A stretch of 64,000 nt of DNA from Porphyrobacter sp. TH134 (GCF_002855495.1 NZ_PKRO01000009.1:43158-107157); one strand, 5' to 3'. Shown: positions 37,930 to 47,856, numbered from the stretch's first letter. Numbers and translations are program-made. Notes: generated from the sequence alone by a model not told the origin.

Positions 37930-39168
37930 ATGCTTTATCACGCTTATGAGCTTCAGCGCAGCTGGATGAACAGCGCCAGCGCGCTCGCTTCGATCAGCGC
38001 CAACATGCTCTCCAACCCCGCCAATCCGTTCGGGTACATGGGGATGGGGCCGGTGGTCGCCAATGCGCTTGATGTGTTCGCGCATGCAACCGCGCATTAC
38101 GGCAAGCCCGCTTTCGGTCTCACCGCGGTTGAAATCGGCGGGAAGGCCCATGCCGTGACCGAGAGTGTCGCGCTGGAGCGCCCGTTCGGCGATTTGCTGC
38201 ACTTCACCGTCGAAGGCACGCCCGCTGACCGCCCGCGCCTGCTGATCGTCGCCCCGATGAGCGGCCATTATGCCACGCTACTGCGCGGCACAGTGGAACG
38301 GATGCTGGAAAGCGCCGACGTCTTCATCACCGATTGGGCCGATGCCAAGATGGTGCCCACCGATGCGGGGAACTTCGATCTCGACGAATATATCGATTAC
38401 CTGATCGAATTTACCGAGCACGTGCACGCCGATGCGGCAGGTCCGCGCATTCACATGATGGCGGTGTGCCAGCCGAGCGTGCCGGCCTTCGCCGCCGTCG
38501 CGCTGATGAACTTGCGCAAATCGCCTGCAACCCCTGCCACCCTCACCATGATGGGCGGCCCGATCGACACCCGCGAATGCCCCACCGTGGTCAACAACAT
38601 GGCGATGCAACGCCCGATCGAATGGTTCCGCCAGTCGGTGATCGCGACAGTGCCGCACAAATATCCGGGCGCTGGCCGCCGGGTCTATCCGGGTTTCATG
38701 CAACTGAACGCCTTCATGAGCATGAACCTGTCGAGCCACATGATGAGCCATTACGAGATGTTCAAACACCTGACCGTGGGCGATGAGGCCTCCGCGCAGG
38801 CGACCAAGACCTTCTACGACGAATATCGCAGCGTCTGCGACATGACCGCGGAATTCTACCTCCAGACGGTGGAAGAGGTGTTCCAGAAACACTCGATCCC
38901 CAAGGGCGAGTTCCGCCACAAGGGCACGCTCGTCGATATCACCCGGATCACCGACACCGCCCTCTTGGCGATCGAGGGCGAGCGCGATGATATCTCAGGC
39001 CTCGGCCAGACCAAGGCGGCGCTGACGCTCACACCCAATCTGCCGGATGCAAAGAAGCGGTATTACATGGCCGAAGGCGCAGGCCATTACGGTATCTTCA
39101 ACGGCAGCCGCTGGCGCACCAAGGTCGCCCCGGTGGTGGAAAAATGGATCGCCGCGCACGCGGGGTAA
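37930..39168 (+). CDS. phaZ: Intracellular polyhydroxyalkanoate depolymerase
   Basis: Releases 3-hydroxyacids from stored PHA granules. It has 412 residues and no signal peptide. The alpha/beta-hydrolase nucleophile is Cys180 in MAVCQPSVP, as in cytosolic PhaZ proteins with Cys instead of Ser. The C-terminal Asp/His region reads EGERDDI and GAGHYGIFNG. A palindromic operator lies upstream. It converges on motB. Confidence 0.92.
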   Translation: MLYHAYELQRSWMNSASALASISANMLSNPANPFGYMGMGPVVANALDVFAHATAHYGKPAFGLTAVEIGGKAHAVTESVALERPFGDLLHFTVEGTPADRPRLLIVAPMSGHYATLLRGTVERMLESADVFITDWADAKMVPTDAGNFDLDEYIDYLIEFTEHVHADAAGPRIHMMAVCQPSVPAFAAVALMNLRKSPATPATLTMMGGPIDTRECPTVVNNMAMQRPIEWFRQSVIATVPHKYPGAGRRVYPGFMQLNAFMSMNLSSHMMSHYEMFKHLTVGDEASAQATKTFYDEYRSVCDMTAEFYLQTVEEVFQKHSIPKGEFRHKGTLVDITRITDTALLAIEGERDDISGLGQTKAALTLTPNLPDAKKRYYMAEGAGHYGIFNGSRWRTKVAPVVEKWIAAHAG

Positions 39169-39199
39169 CCGCGTCGTCGCGCGATCAGCGCGCCGGGAG

Positions 39200-40114
39200 C
39201 TATTTCCCCGGAGCCTTTGGCGGCTGGGCCGCCGGCACCGGACGGGTAGCGCCCGCGCCTCTGCCATCCAGCAGCAACAGCGAAATCCGGCGATTGCGCG
39301 GATCGGCGGGATTGTCCGTGACCAAGGGCTCGGTCTCGGCCACGCCCTCGATCCGCGAGATGCGCTGCTGCGCCACCCCGCCCAGCACCAGCGCTTGCCG
39401 GGTCGCCTCGGCGCGGCCGGTGGACAGCGACCAGTTATTGGCCGTTACCCCGCCGCGCCACGGCAGCGAATCCGTGTGCCCGCGCAAGATCAGCGGCGCG
39501 CTTTCATCCTTCAGCGTATCGGCCATCACCTCCAGCAAGCCGCGCGCTTCCTTGGTCAGGATGGTGGTGCCGAGTTCGAACATCGAAAAATCGGCATTGT
39601 CCATCAGGTCGATCCGGATGCCTTCGGGCGCGCGCATCACCCTGACCTGGCGCGCGAGGTGCGAAAGCTGACGGCGCTGGACGAGTTTCTTTTCGATCTT
39701 ATCCTGAAGCTCCTTCAGCTTTTCCGCCTCCAGCTCCCCGCGCCCGCCGCCTTCGGAAGGGCCGCCGGTGACACCGCGCGGGATCGTGATCGCACGATTG
39801 CCGGTCTGCCCCATCCTGTTCGGATAATTATCCGGATCGGTCAGCGACGATCCGCCCAGCAGGCCATCGGCTCCGGCGGTTTCCTGCCGCATCTTCACCA
39901 GCGTCGGCGCAAAATAATCCGCGATCCCCTTGCGCTCCTTTTCCTCGGTCGCGCCCAGCAGCCACAGCAGCAGGAAGAAAGCCATCATCGCCGTCACGAA
40001 GTCGGCATAGGCAACCTTCCACGCCCCGCCATGGTGCCCGCCTTCGACGATCGTGACTTTCTTGACGATGATCGGCGCGGGGATCGCCAGCTTCTTCGCG
40101 TCAGCCTCGGCCAC
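39200..40114 (-). CDS. motB: Flagellar motor stator MotB
   Basis: Anchors the stator to peptidoglycan and conducts ions. It has 304 residues. The single helix AYADFVTAMMAFFLLLWLLG carries Asp38 for ion passage, followed by a plug region, a linker and an OmpA-like domain (ILRGHTDSLPW; NNWSLSTGRAEATRQAL). The GTG start lies one base after the motA stop. It is the last gene of the flgB operon. Confidence 0.94.
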   Translation of the reverse strand: MAEADAKKLAIPAPIIVKKVTIVEGGHHGGAWKVAYADFVTAMMAFFLLLWLLGATEEKERKGIADYFAPTLVKMRQETAGADGLLGGSSLTDPDNYPNRMGQTGNRAITIPRGVTGGPSEGGGRGELEAEKLKELQDKIEKKLVQRRQLSHLARQVRVMRAPEGIRIDLMDNADFSMFELGTTILTKEARGLLEVMADTLKDESAPLILRGHTDSLPWRGGVTANNWSLSTGRAEATRQALVLGGVAQQRISRIEGVAETEPLVTDNPADPRNRRISLLLLDGRGAGATRPVPAAQPPKAPGK

Positions 40115-40115
40115 G

Positions 40116-40979
40116 TCAGCGGCCCCGCATCATGTCGAGCAGATCGGTCAACTTGGGCCGGTGGGCAGGCGGCAGGCCCGACCGCGCAGCTTCCAGCACC
40201 AGGGGCTGCGGATAGCCGTGCAAGCTGGCGATGATGACCTGTTTGATCGAGTGGAAAATCTGCTGATCGTGCACATTGATCTGCTTCAGGCGGGTGCCCA
40301 GGGGACCGGCGAAACCATAGGCCAGCAGCACCCCCAGAAACGTGCCAACCAGCGCCGAGCCGATCATCTTGCCGAGGATTTCGGGCGGTTCGTTGATCGC
40401 GCCCATCGTCTTGATAATCCCGAGCACCGCCGCCACGATCCCCAGTGCGGGCAGCGCATCGGCGAGCGATTGGATCATGTGCGCAGGCTCGTCCATTTCG
40501 TGCAGCTGGGTCTTGATCGCAGAATCGATCACATCTTCGACCGCATGGGTATCCAGCGTGCCCGACGACACCACCATCAGCGTCAGCGGATCGCAGATCA
40601 TCGCGGTGACGACCGGATCGGCCTGAAGCCGGGGATATTCGGAAAACAGCGTTGAACTGGCCGGTTCGGTGACATGGCTTTCCAGCGCCACCGCACCTTC
40701 GGACCGCAGCAGCTTCATCAGCTTGGATGTCAGCGCGATGGCATCGATATGGTCTTCATCGGTGTATTTCGGCCCCTTGAAGATCTTGCCCATGCCTGCG
40801 CCCAGCAGCTTGATTTCGTGCATGGAATTGCCGATCAGCGTCGCGCCGACCGCTGCCCCGCCGATCATCATGAATTCCAGCGGAAGCGCGGCCAGCACCG
40901 GCCCCATGGCCCCGCCGGCGAGCATGAACCCGCCGAACACCATCACCAGCAGCACGACTATGCCAATTGCGACAAACAT
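40116..40979 (-). CDS. motA: Flagellar motor stator MotA
   Basis: Ion-channel stator subunit with 287 residues and four membrane helices. The C-terminal stretch ADALPALGIVAAVLGIIKTMG holds the conserved proline, and the cytoplasmic loop with SKLMKLLRSEGAVALESH contacts FliG. It starts 13 bases after the flgL stop in the same operon. Confidence 0.95.
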   Translation of the reverse strand: MFVAIGIVVLLVMVFGGFMLAGGAMGPVLAALPLEFMMIGGAAVGATLIGNSMHEIKLLGAGMGKIFKGPKYTDEDHIDAIALTSKLMKLLRSEGAVALESHVTEPASSTLFSEYPRLQADPVVTAMICDPLTLMVVSSGTLDTHAVEDVIDSAIKTQLHEMDEPAHMIQSLADALPALGIVAAVLGIIKTMGAINEPPEILGKMIGSALVGTFLGVLLAYGFAGPLGTRLKQINVHDQQIFHSIKQVIIASLHGYPQPLVLEAARSGLPPAHRPKLTDLLDMMRGR

Positions 40980-40992
40980 GGCTCAGGGTTCC

Positions 40993-41913
40993 TCAGCGCA
41001 GCGCGTCAAACAGCGTCAGCGAACTGACACGGGCGAAGGCCGACTGGCTTGCTTCCAGCGCCGTCATCGATTGCTGAAGCCGGGCGATGGCATCGGCGAT
41101 ATCGGTATCGCCGACCCGGCTGCGACGCTCCGCCAGCGCGATCCCGCGTTCGCCTTGCTGGTCCTGCAACTGGTCGACCCAGGCCATCCGGGTGCCCAGA
41201 ATGGTGGTCGCGCGATTGGTGGTGTCGAGCGCGGCGTCGATCCCCTCCAGCGCGGCATTGGCCGCCCCCACCGGGTCGGGCACACCGCCTTGCAGGGCGG
41301 CAACCAGCCCGCCCAGCACGGCAAAGGCGCTGGTGGGCGTGCCGCCAAGATCAAACTGGAACACCGCATCACCGGGCAGCCCGCGCTCGATCGCGGTGCC
41401 GGGCGCCACCGGCACTGCGCCGCTGGTGGGGGTGCCCGCGTAGGTGACATTGCCAAGGGCATCCTGCGTAAAGGCCGCGCCGGATGACTGCCCGGCAAAC
41501 AGGGGCTCCCCCGTGAGCGAGGTCGCATTGGCGCGGCTGAACAATTGCTGCCCCAGTTGCTCAAGCTCGAAGGCGATGGCCCGCCGCCCATCCACCCCGG
41601 TGGGCGTGTTGGCCGCCTGCAACGCCAATTCGCGGGCGCGCTGGAGCAGCGCCGTCACGGCCTCGATTTCGGTGGCCGCTGCGCCCAGATCCTGTCCGAG
41701 CCGCGCGGCATTATCGCTTTCGACCCGCGCCAACGCCTCGCGCCGCGCGACAGAGCGCAGCTGCGCGGCGGCTGCCGGATCCTGCGAGCCGCGTTCGATC
41801 TTGCGGCCGGTGGCAATCTGCGTGCGGGTCCGCTCGATTCCGGCGCGCAGATCGCCCATCTGGGCGAGCGAACGGTTGAAGAATGACCCGGCGGAATTGG
41901 TGATGGAACCCAT
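40993..41913 (-). CDS. flgL: Hook-filament junction protein FlgL
   Basis: A 306-residue flagellin-like junction protein. The N-terminal heptads (RSLAQMGDLRAGIERTRTQIATGRKIERGSQDP) and C-terminal ALEASQSAFARVSSLTLFDALR form the paired coil of the D0/D1 domains. It is in order after flgK with 14 bases between. Confidence 0.92.
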   Translation of the reverse strand: MGSITNSAGSFFNRSLAQMGDLRAGIERTRTQIATGRKIERGSQDPAAAAQLRSVARREALARVESDNAARLGQDLGAAATEIEAVTALLQRARELALQAANTPTGVDGRRAIAFELEQLGQQLFSRANATSLTGEPLFAGQSSGAAFTQDALGNVTYAGTPTSGAVPVAPGTAIERGLPGDAVFQFDLGGTPTSAFAVLGGLVAALQGGVPDPVGAANAALEGIDAALDTTNRATTILGTRMAWVDQLQDQQGERGIALAERRSRVGDTDIADAIARLQQSMTALEASQSAFARVSSLTLFDALR

Positions 41914-41927
41914 GATGTCGTGCTCCT

Positions 41928-43268
41928 TTATCTGAGGCCAAGGACGGTATCGAACAGCTCTGCGGCGACCTGGATCACCCGGCTGTTGGCCTCGAACGCC
42001 TGTTGCAGGCGCACCAGATTGGCCGCTTCGGTATCGAGGTCGACGCCCGTTTCGCGCAGCAGTTCGGCCTCGGCGCTGGCTGCAACGACGCTGAGGCCTT
42101 GCGTGCGGGTTTCCAGCGCGGAAACGAGGCTCGACAGCCCCAGCAGCAGCGTATCCGCGCCGGTCGTGGGCCCGGTGGACGCGCCCAGCGCCGCAATCAG
42201 CGCGGCCAGATTTCCGGTCTCGCGGCTGCCCGCCGGAGCGCCCGCCGGGGCCGTTGCCAATCCGTCCGCCGATGCCAGCACGACATTGATGTCACCGGCG
42301 CCGGTCCCTGCGAACAGCGCTTGGCCCGGGCTGCCGTCAGCCGCGCTGCCATTGGCCTGCGCCGTGTTGGAAAGCGCAATCGCCGAAGCCGCCACCGCAT
42401 CAAGATCGGTCTGCAATCCTGCCATGCCGGCCAGCGCGCTGGTGCGCCCCGCCATCGCGCCGCCGGTCGGCACGAAGGCCGTCCCGCCAACCACGAAGGT
42501 CGCGGTGCCGTTGGCGGCAAATGTCACGCCAAGGCTTTGCGTCGTGGCCCCGGTGACCAGCGCGACCGGCGGTGTTCCGGCCAGCGTCACATCGGCCGTG
42601 CCATCGGGGTTGAAAGTCGGCTGGATCGCGAATTCCTGGGCAAGTTCACGCAGCGCCTTGTCGCGCGCATCCAGCAGCGCAGCGCGGCCGGAGGTGCCTT
42701 CGCGCGATCCGACCAGATCGGCGTTGATCGTGGCCAGTTCAGTGGCCAGCTCGTTCACGGTCAGCGCCTCGGCGCTGGCCTCGGCCTGCACCAGATTGCG
42801 CGCATTGGCGAGCGTGCCGTTGGCGATCCGGAAATTGCCCGCCATCTTGCGCGCGCTTTCCAAGGCCGACAGCCGCAACGCCGGTTCCAGCGGATTGTTC
42901 TGGAGGCGGGTCAGCGCGGCTTCGAAATCGACAAGGCCGGTAAACACGCCCGAGGTTTCCAGCGCGCTTTCCGCTTCGCGCAGCGCGAAGAATTCCGCCT
43001 CCGCCGCCGCCAGGGCCGAAGCCGAATCGCGCGCCTGCCGCTGCACCAGTGCGCTTTCCGCCCGCTCGATCAGGCCGGGGCGCACACCGCCCAGCGAATC
43101 CTGGGTATTGGTGCCGATCGTGCCGGTCATCACCAATTCGCCCACCGTCAGATTGCGGCGCGAATAATTGGCGTTTTCGGCATTGGCGATGTTCTGCGCG
43201 GTCAGCTCAAGGCTGCGGCGCGATGCGGTCAGGCCCGAACGGCCGATGGTGAAGATCGCGGTAGGCAT
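41928..43268 (-). CDS. flgK: Hook-associated protein FlgK
   Basis: Joins the hook to the filament. It has 446 residues, shorter than the about 547 of Salmonella, with the conserved ends TIGRSGLTASRRSLELTAQNIANAENANYSRR and QAFEANSRVIQVAAELFDTVLGLR. The middle is small and rich in alanine. It starts 3 bases after flgJ. Confidence 0.92.
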   Translation of the reverse strand: MPTAIFTIGRSGLTASRRSLELTAQNIANAENANYSRRNLTVGELVMTGTIGTNTQDSLGGVRPGLIERAESALVQRQARDSASALAAAEAEFFALREAESALETSGVFTGLVDFEAALTRLQNNPLEPALRLSALESARKMAGNFRIANGTLANARNLVQAEASAEALTVNELATELATINADLVGSREGTSGRAALLDARDKALRELAQEFAIQPTFNPDGTADVTLAGTPPVALVTGATTQSLGVTFAANGTATFVVGGTAFVPTGGAMAGRTSALAGMAGLQTDLDAVAASAIALSNTAQANGSAADGSPGQALFAGTGAGDINVVLASADGLATAPAGAPAGSRETGNLAALIAALGASTGPTTGADTLLLGLSSLVSALETRTQGLSVVAASAEAELLRETGVDLDTEAANLVRLQQAFEANSRVIQVAAELFDTVLGLR

Positions 43269-43271
43269 CGG

Positions 43272-43586
43272 CTATTCCCCTTGCGGTGCTGGTGTAGCGG
43301 GCATGTGTTGCGCGAGGCTCGCCTCGATACTGCGGGCAAACCCGAAGGCGCCCGACTGCGCCGCCAGATTGGCGAAGTGTTCATCGCGCATCGTCTGGAA
43401 CTGCTGCATCCCGCCGCCGGTCAGCGGGGTTTCTTCGGCAAAGCTGGATGCGCGCGCGCTGGCGAGCAGTTTGCGCAGCATGATCGCCTCGAAGCCTTCG
43501 GCCGCCTCCCGCAGCGCGGCACGCTCAGGTAAAAGCGGGGCAGAGGGTGCGGTGGACGGCGCGGGGGCGGAGACCGGGCGGATCAC
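43272..43586 (-). CDS. flgJ: Rod-binding protein FlgJ, N-terminal domain only
   Basis: A 104-residue protein with ALREAAEGFEAIMLRKLLASAR, then GGGMQQFQTMRDEHFANLAAQSG, the rod-cap domain. The muramidase domain of gamma-proteobacterial FlgJ is absent. The GTG start overlaps the flgI stop (43583-43586). The lytic transglycosylase at 53023 may supply the missing activity. Confidence 0.88.
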   Translation of the reverse strand: MIRPVSAPAPSTAPSAPLLPERAALREAAEGFEAIMLRKLLASARASSFAEETPLTGGGMQQFQTMRDEHFANLAAQSGAFGFARSIEASLAQHMPATPAPQGE

Positions 43587-44698
43587 AGCACCACCATTTC
43601 GGCTTGCAGGCTGCCCGCCTGCTTCAGGCTTTCAAGGATCACCACCAGATCGGATGCGCCCACGCCCAGCAGGTTCAGCGCATCGACGATCTCGGTCAGC
43701 GAGGCCGCGGCGGGCATGTAGGCGACCCGGTCGCTGGTTTCCTCGATGGTGATGTCGGTCGATTCCTCCTGCGCGGTCTGGCCGTCGCTGAAGGGCGCGG
43801 GCTGGACGATGGCGGGGTTTTCATCGATGCGGATCACCAGCTTGCCGTGGCTGACAGCGGCAGGCGCCAGGCGCACCGCATCATTGATGACGACCGTGCC
43901 GGTGCGGCTGTTGACGATCACCCGCGCCGCGACCGGTGCCGGGGAAACGCCCAGCATCTCGATTTCCGCCATGATCCCTGACCGCGCGTCGTTGCCCGGC
44001 GGCAGGGCAAGTTCGATGCTGACCCCGTCGGCGATGCTGGCGATGCCCGGGTAACGCCCGTTGATCGCGTCGCGCACGCGGGCGGCGGTGAGGAAATCCG
44101 CCTTGTGGAGGTTGAAGCGCAGCGTCGGCGCCAGATCGAACCCGGTGGCGACAGCGCGTTCCACGCTCGCCCCGTCAGTAATGCGGCCCACAGTGGCGAC
44201 ATTGACGCTGACCTGCGAGCCGTCCCGCCCGGTCACGCCAAGCCCGCCCACCGCGACATTGCCCTGCGCCATCGCATAAATCTGCCCGTCCGCGCCATAA
44301 AGCGGGGTCAGGATCAGCGCCCCGCCGCGCAGGCTCAGGGCCTGGCCGAGGGTCGACACCGTAATGTCGATCCGCTGCCCCGGCTTGGCGAAGGCGGGCA
44401 GTTCTGCCGTTACGATCACGGCGGCGGCATTGCGCAAAATCGGCGAGACGCCGGGCGGCAATTGCAGCCCCAGCCTGCCGGAGACGCCGCGCATCGCCTC
44501 GGTCACATATTCGAGGTTGTTGTCGCCCGTGCCTTGCAGGCCCACGACCACGCCATATCCGGTCAGCTGGTTGGCGCGCAGGCCTTCGAACTGGCCGAGA
44601 TCGCGGATACGCTCGGCGGCAGCGGGCGTCGGGACTTGCCCGGTGATGAGCGCGATCAGCAGATACAGGATCGGCGCGAGGATGCGGATGCGGTTCAT
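43583..44698 (-). CDS. flgI: Flagellar P-ring protein FlgI
   Basis: Periplasmic ring around the rod. It has 371 residues, with a signal peptide ending TPAAAERIRD. The signature RIRDLGQFEGLRANQLTGYGVVVGLQGTGDNN is at the start of the mature protein, and PVATRVIVNSRTGTVVI-like in the middle. The usual length. Confidence 0.95.
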   Translation of the reverse strand: MNRIRILAPILYLLIALITGQVPTPAAAERIRDLGQFEGLRANQLTGYGVVVGLQGTGDNNLEYVTEAMRGVSGRLGLQLPPGVSPILRNAAAVIVTAELPAFAKPGQRIDITVSTLGQALSLRGGALILTPLYGADGQIYAMAQGNVAVGGLGVTGRDGSQVSVNVATVGRITDGASVERAVATGFDLAPTLRFNLHKADFLTAARVRDAINGRYPGIASIADGVSIELALPPGNDARSGIMAEIEMLGVSPAPVAARVIVNSRTGTVVINDAVRLAPAAVSHGKLVIRIDENPAIVQPAPFSDGQTAQEESTDITIEETSDRVAYMPAAASLTEIVDALNLLGVGASDLVVILESLKQAGSLQAEMVVL

Positions 44699-44710
44699 CG
44701 TCAGCCTCCC

Positions 44711-45439
44711 TCAGAACGGCGAGATTTTGTTGAAGAAGCGGCTGAGCCAGCCCGGCCGGCTCGCCTGCTGCACCGCGCCCTTGCCCGAATAGATGATCCG
44801 GGCATTGGCGACCTGTGACGATGCGAGGCGGTTGTCGCTGTCGATATCGACCAGCCGGATGCGACCGGCGAATTGCACCCATTCGTCACCCTGGCTGAAC
44901 ATCATCTGCTTTTCTCCGACCACTTCGGCAGTCCCGTTCGGGTAGATTGCGGCAATGGTCACAGCGACCGCGCCGTTGAGGCGGCTTTGCTGCGCGGCAT
45001 TCCCTCCCCCAGTGAACGACCCTTCGGCCGCAGCTTTAAGGGCGTTGGGGTTGAGGAAATCGAGCGGGCCAGCGATCGGCGGCGTGATGCCGAAGCTGCC
45101 TTCGCGGCTCGTGCGCCCGGTGGTGGATTTGGTGGTGGTGGTCGCCTCGGTCAGGATGATCGTCACCATGTCGCCAAGGCTGCGCGCGCGGGTGCCGACC
45201 ACCAGCGCGGAATAGCCGCTGCCGGCCTGAAAGATCGCGCCCGCGCTGTGCGCCTGCGTGGCCGGCGGCGGCGCTGGCACCAGCAGCGGATCGCTGGCGC
45301 CGGCCACCATCATCGCGGCCCCGGGCGGCGGCGGCGCAGTGAAACCGGCCTGCGGGCCGCCGCTGCCGCTGCCCATGCAAGCAGTCAGCAACAGGGGCGC
45401 AGCGAGGATGATGAACCGGCCCGTCAAGAGCGGCCTCAC
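44711..45439 (-). CDS. flgH: Flagellar L-ring lipoprotein FlgH
   Basis: Outer-membrane ring. It has 242 residues, with lipobox LTAC (Cys21). The signature SLGDMVTIILTEATTTTKSTT is followed by the C-terminal VVGEKQMMFSQGDEWVQFAGRIR. The GTG start overlaps the flgG stop (45436-45439). FlgI follows 12 bases downstream. Confidence 0.95.
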   Translation of the reverse strand: MRPLLTGRFIILAAPLLLTACMGSGSGGPQAGFTAPPPPGAAMMVAGASDPLLVPAPPPATQAHSAGAIFQAGSGYSALVVGTRARSLGDMVTIILTEATTTTKSTTGRTSREGSFGITPPIAGPLDFLNPNALKAAAEGSFTGGGNAAQQSRLNGAVAVTIAAIYPNGTAEVVGEKQMMFSQGDEWVQFAGRIRLVDIDSDNRLASSQVANARIIYSGKGAVQQASRPGWLSRFFNKISPF

Positions 45440-46227
45440 AGCGTCTGGTTGGCGTTGCGCAGCATCTCGTCGACCGCGCTCACCATCTTGGAATTGATTT
45501 CATAGGCACGCTGGGCCTCGATCATCTCGACCAGCTCCTCGACCACATTGACGTTGGAGCTTTCGAGCATCCCCTGCCGGATCTGCCCGCGCCCGTTCTC
45601 GCCCGCAAAGCCGAGTTCGGCGGGGCCGGAGGCGGCGGTTTCGACGAGGAAGTTGTCGCCGATCGCGCGCAGGCCTGCCGGGTTGACGAAGCTGGCGACC
45701 GTCAGCTGCCCCAGCAGCGTCGGCTCGGCATTGCCGGGGGTGAGCGCGCTGATCGTGCCATCGGGCGCAATGCTGATCGACTGGGCTCCGGCAGGAATCT
45801 GGACCGGCGGCTGGAGCGCATAGCCCTGCGCGGTGATCAGCGTGCCATCATTCGCCAGCGCGAAATTGCCCGCGCGGGTGAAGCCGATCTGGCCGCCCGG
45901 CGGCAGTTCGACCTGAAAGAACCCGTCGCCATCCAGCGCAAGGTCGAAAACGTTGTCGGTGCGGCTCAGCGTGCCTTGCGTGTTGATACGGCTGGTGCCC
46001 TGCACCTGCACCCCCGTGCCGAGGTTGAGGCCCACCGCAAAGGCCGTCTGCCCGGTCGAAGCCTGACCCGCGACCCGCTGTTCCTGATAGGCGAGCGTGG
46101 CGAAATCCGCGCGGTCGCGCTTGAAGCCGGTGGTGCCGATATTGGCGAGGTTGTTGGCGATAACGCGCATCCGCGCATCCTGCGCCTCAAGCCCCGTGCG
46201 GGCGACGTGAAGGGCTGAAGTGGGCAT
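45436..46227 (-). CDS. flgG: Distal rod protein FlgG
   Basis: A 263-residue rod protein. MPTSALHVARTGLEAQDARMRVIANNLANIGTTGFKRDRADF carries the NNLAN motif, and the end EELVEMIEAQRAYEINSKMVSAVDEMLRNANQTL is canonical. Normal length. Confidence 0.96.
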   Translation of the reverse strand: MPTSALHVARTGLEAQDARMRVIANNLANIGTTGFKRDRADFATLAYQEQRVAGQASTGQTAFAVGLNLGTGVQVQGTSRINTQGTLSRTDNVFDLALDGDGFFQVELPPGGQIGFTRAGNFALANDGTLITAQGYALQPPVQIPAGAQSISIAPDGTISALTPGNAEPTLLGQLTVASFVNPAGLRAIGDNFLVETAASGPAELGFAGENGRGQIRQGMLESSNVNVVEELVEMIEAQRAYEINSKMVSAVDEMLRNANQTL

Positions 46228-46247
46228 GGGTCAGGTCTCCTGTAAAT

Positions 46248-46994
46248 CTATCGCAGCGCCATCAGGCCGCTGGAGGCTTCATCAAGCGTCCCGGCGGTGG
46301 CGATGATCTTGGCGCGCTGTTCGAAGGCGCGCTGGGCCTCGATCATCTGGACGAGGGTATCGGCGGTTTCGACATTGGACATTTCGAGCGCGCCCGATTG
46401 CAGCCGCGCGGTCGGATCCGGCGGTAGAACCCCGCCGTTCGGCACCTTCAAGAAGCTGTCGATCCCCTTGGCGAGCGGGCTGCCTTCGGGGTTGACCAGC
46501 CGGATGCGGTCAATCGCCTCGGCGGCGGCATTGGGCGCGGCGGGGTCACTGGCGAGGATCGTGCCATCGGCGGCCAGGCTGATGCTGAAGCCCGGCGGCA
46601 CCGTGATCGGCGTGCCCCCTTCGCCCAGCACGGCCAGCCCTTCGCCATTCTCCAGCACGCCCGAGGCAGCGACACGCAGGTCGCCGCGCCGCGAATAGAT
46701 TTCGCCCTGCCGGTCGGGGGACTGGAAGGCGATCAACGCCTTGCCCTCCAGCGCTACGTCCAGCGCATTGCCGGTCGGCACCACGCGGGCGGTCTTCATG
46801 TCCGCCCCGCGCACATTGCCGCGCGCCATGGCGCGGGCTTCCAGCGATCCGTCCTTGAGCGTCGCCGGCGTGACCGCGAAGATCTCCTGACGAAAGCCCG
46901 GCGTGCTGGCGTTGGCGAGGTTGTTCGCCACCACCCGCTGCCGGTCCATCGCCGCGTTCATTGCGGTCATCGCGGTGTAGATCAGCCGGTCCAT
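46248..46994 (-). CDS. flgF: Proximal rod protein FlgF
   Basis: A 248-residue protein. The start MDRLIYTAMTAMNAAMDRQRVVANNLANASTPGFR and the end ETADTLVQMIEAQRAFEQRAKIIATAGTLDEASSGLMALR fit FlgF. It starts 4 bases after the flgE stop. Confidence 0.93.
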   Translation of the reverse strand: MDRLIYTAMTAMNAAMDRQRVVANNLANASTPGFRQEIFAVTPATLKDGSLEARAMARGNVRGADMKTARVVPTGNALDVALEGKALIAFQSPDRQGEIYSRRGDLRVAASGVLENGEGLAVLGEGGTPITVPPGFSISLAADGTILASDPAAPNAAAEAIDRIRLVNPEGSPLAKGIDSFLKVPNGGVLPPDPTARLQSGALEMSNVETADTLVQMIEAQRAFEQRAKIIATAGTLDEASSGLMALR

Positions 46995-46998
46995 CGTC

Positions 46999-47811
46999 TT
47001 ACGAACGCAGGTTCAGGACGGTCTGGGAAATCTGCGTGGCGGTATCGATCGCGCGGGCGTTCGCCTGGAAATTGCGCTGCGCGGTCAGCAGCGAGACCAT
47101 TTCCTCGGCCAGATCGACGTTGGAGCGTTCCAGCGCGCCGCTGATCATTTCGCCGTAACTGCCAAGGCCGGGATTGCCAAACACCGCAACGCCCGAATCG
47201 CCGGTCGCCTGAAACTTGGTCTGCCCGACCGACCGCAACCCATTGGGCGCGGGAAAGGTTGCCAGCGCCACCTGACCAACCGGCTGGGTGGTGCCATCGG
47301 AATAGGCGGCGTTGACAATCCCGCGCACATCAATGGTGACATTGGCAAGGCTGGACCCGGCGCCATTGGTGATCGGCACATCGACATCAGCCGGGATCGC
47401 CGAGGTCGGATTGCCCGCTGCATCAACCGGATAGGCCTGCAAGCGGTTGCCCCAGGCATCTTCCATCTCGCCCGCCGCGGTCAGGCGGAAATTGCCGTTG
47501 CGGCTGAAGGTGACATCGCCCGAAAACGGGTTGGCCAGCGCAAAAAAGCCATCGCCATCAATCGCAAGGTCGAGGCTGCGGCCGGTCTGTTCGAGCGGGC
47601 CGAGCACGAAGTCCTGCGTCACCCCCGCCACAGCCGCGCCGATGCCGGGGCTGCGGCGCGGGTCGGTGGCGGAACCGGAGGCGACCAGATCGGCAAACTG
47701 CACCGAGCTTTTCTTGAAGCCCACCGTTTCGGCGTTGGCGATATTGTTGGCGATGACGCGCAGATCGGTTTCGGCGTTCTTGAGGCCGGACAAGGACGTG
47801 AAGAAAGACAT
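46999..47811 (-). CDS. flgE: Flagellar hook protein FlgE, short form
   Basis: A 270-residue protein, about two thirds of the 403 of Salmonella. Hook ends are intact (MSFFTSLSGLKNAETDLRVIANNIANAETVGFKK; LAEEMVSLLTAQRNFQANARAIDTATQISQTVLNLRS). The missing part is the middle (outer D2/D3 domain). It could be confused with a rod protein, but gene order and the flgD neighbour support FlgE. A run of nine C (minus strand, 47830-47838) lies between the flgD stop and its AAAGGA ribosome site. Confidence 0.82.
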   Translation of the reverse strand: MSFFTSLSGLKNAETDLRVIANNIANAETVGFKKSSVQFADLVASGSATDPRRSPGIGAAVAGVTQDFVLGPLEQTGRSLDLAIDGDGFFALANPFSGDVTFSRNGNFRLTAAGEMEDAWGNRLQAYPVDAAGNPTSAIPADVDVPITNGAGSSLANVTIDVRGIVNAAYSDGTTQPVGQVALATFPAPNGLRSVGQTKFQATGDSGVAVFGNPGLGSYGEMISGALERSNVDLAEEMVSLLTAQRNFQANARAIDTATQISQTVLNLRS

Positions 47812-47856
47812 GGGGGTGTGATCCTTTCAGGGGGGGGGACGGGTCGTCAGGATGGC

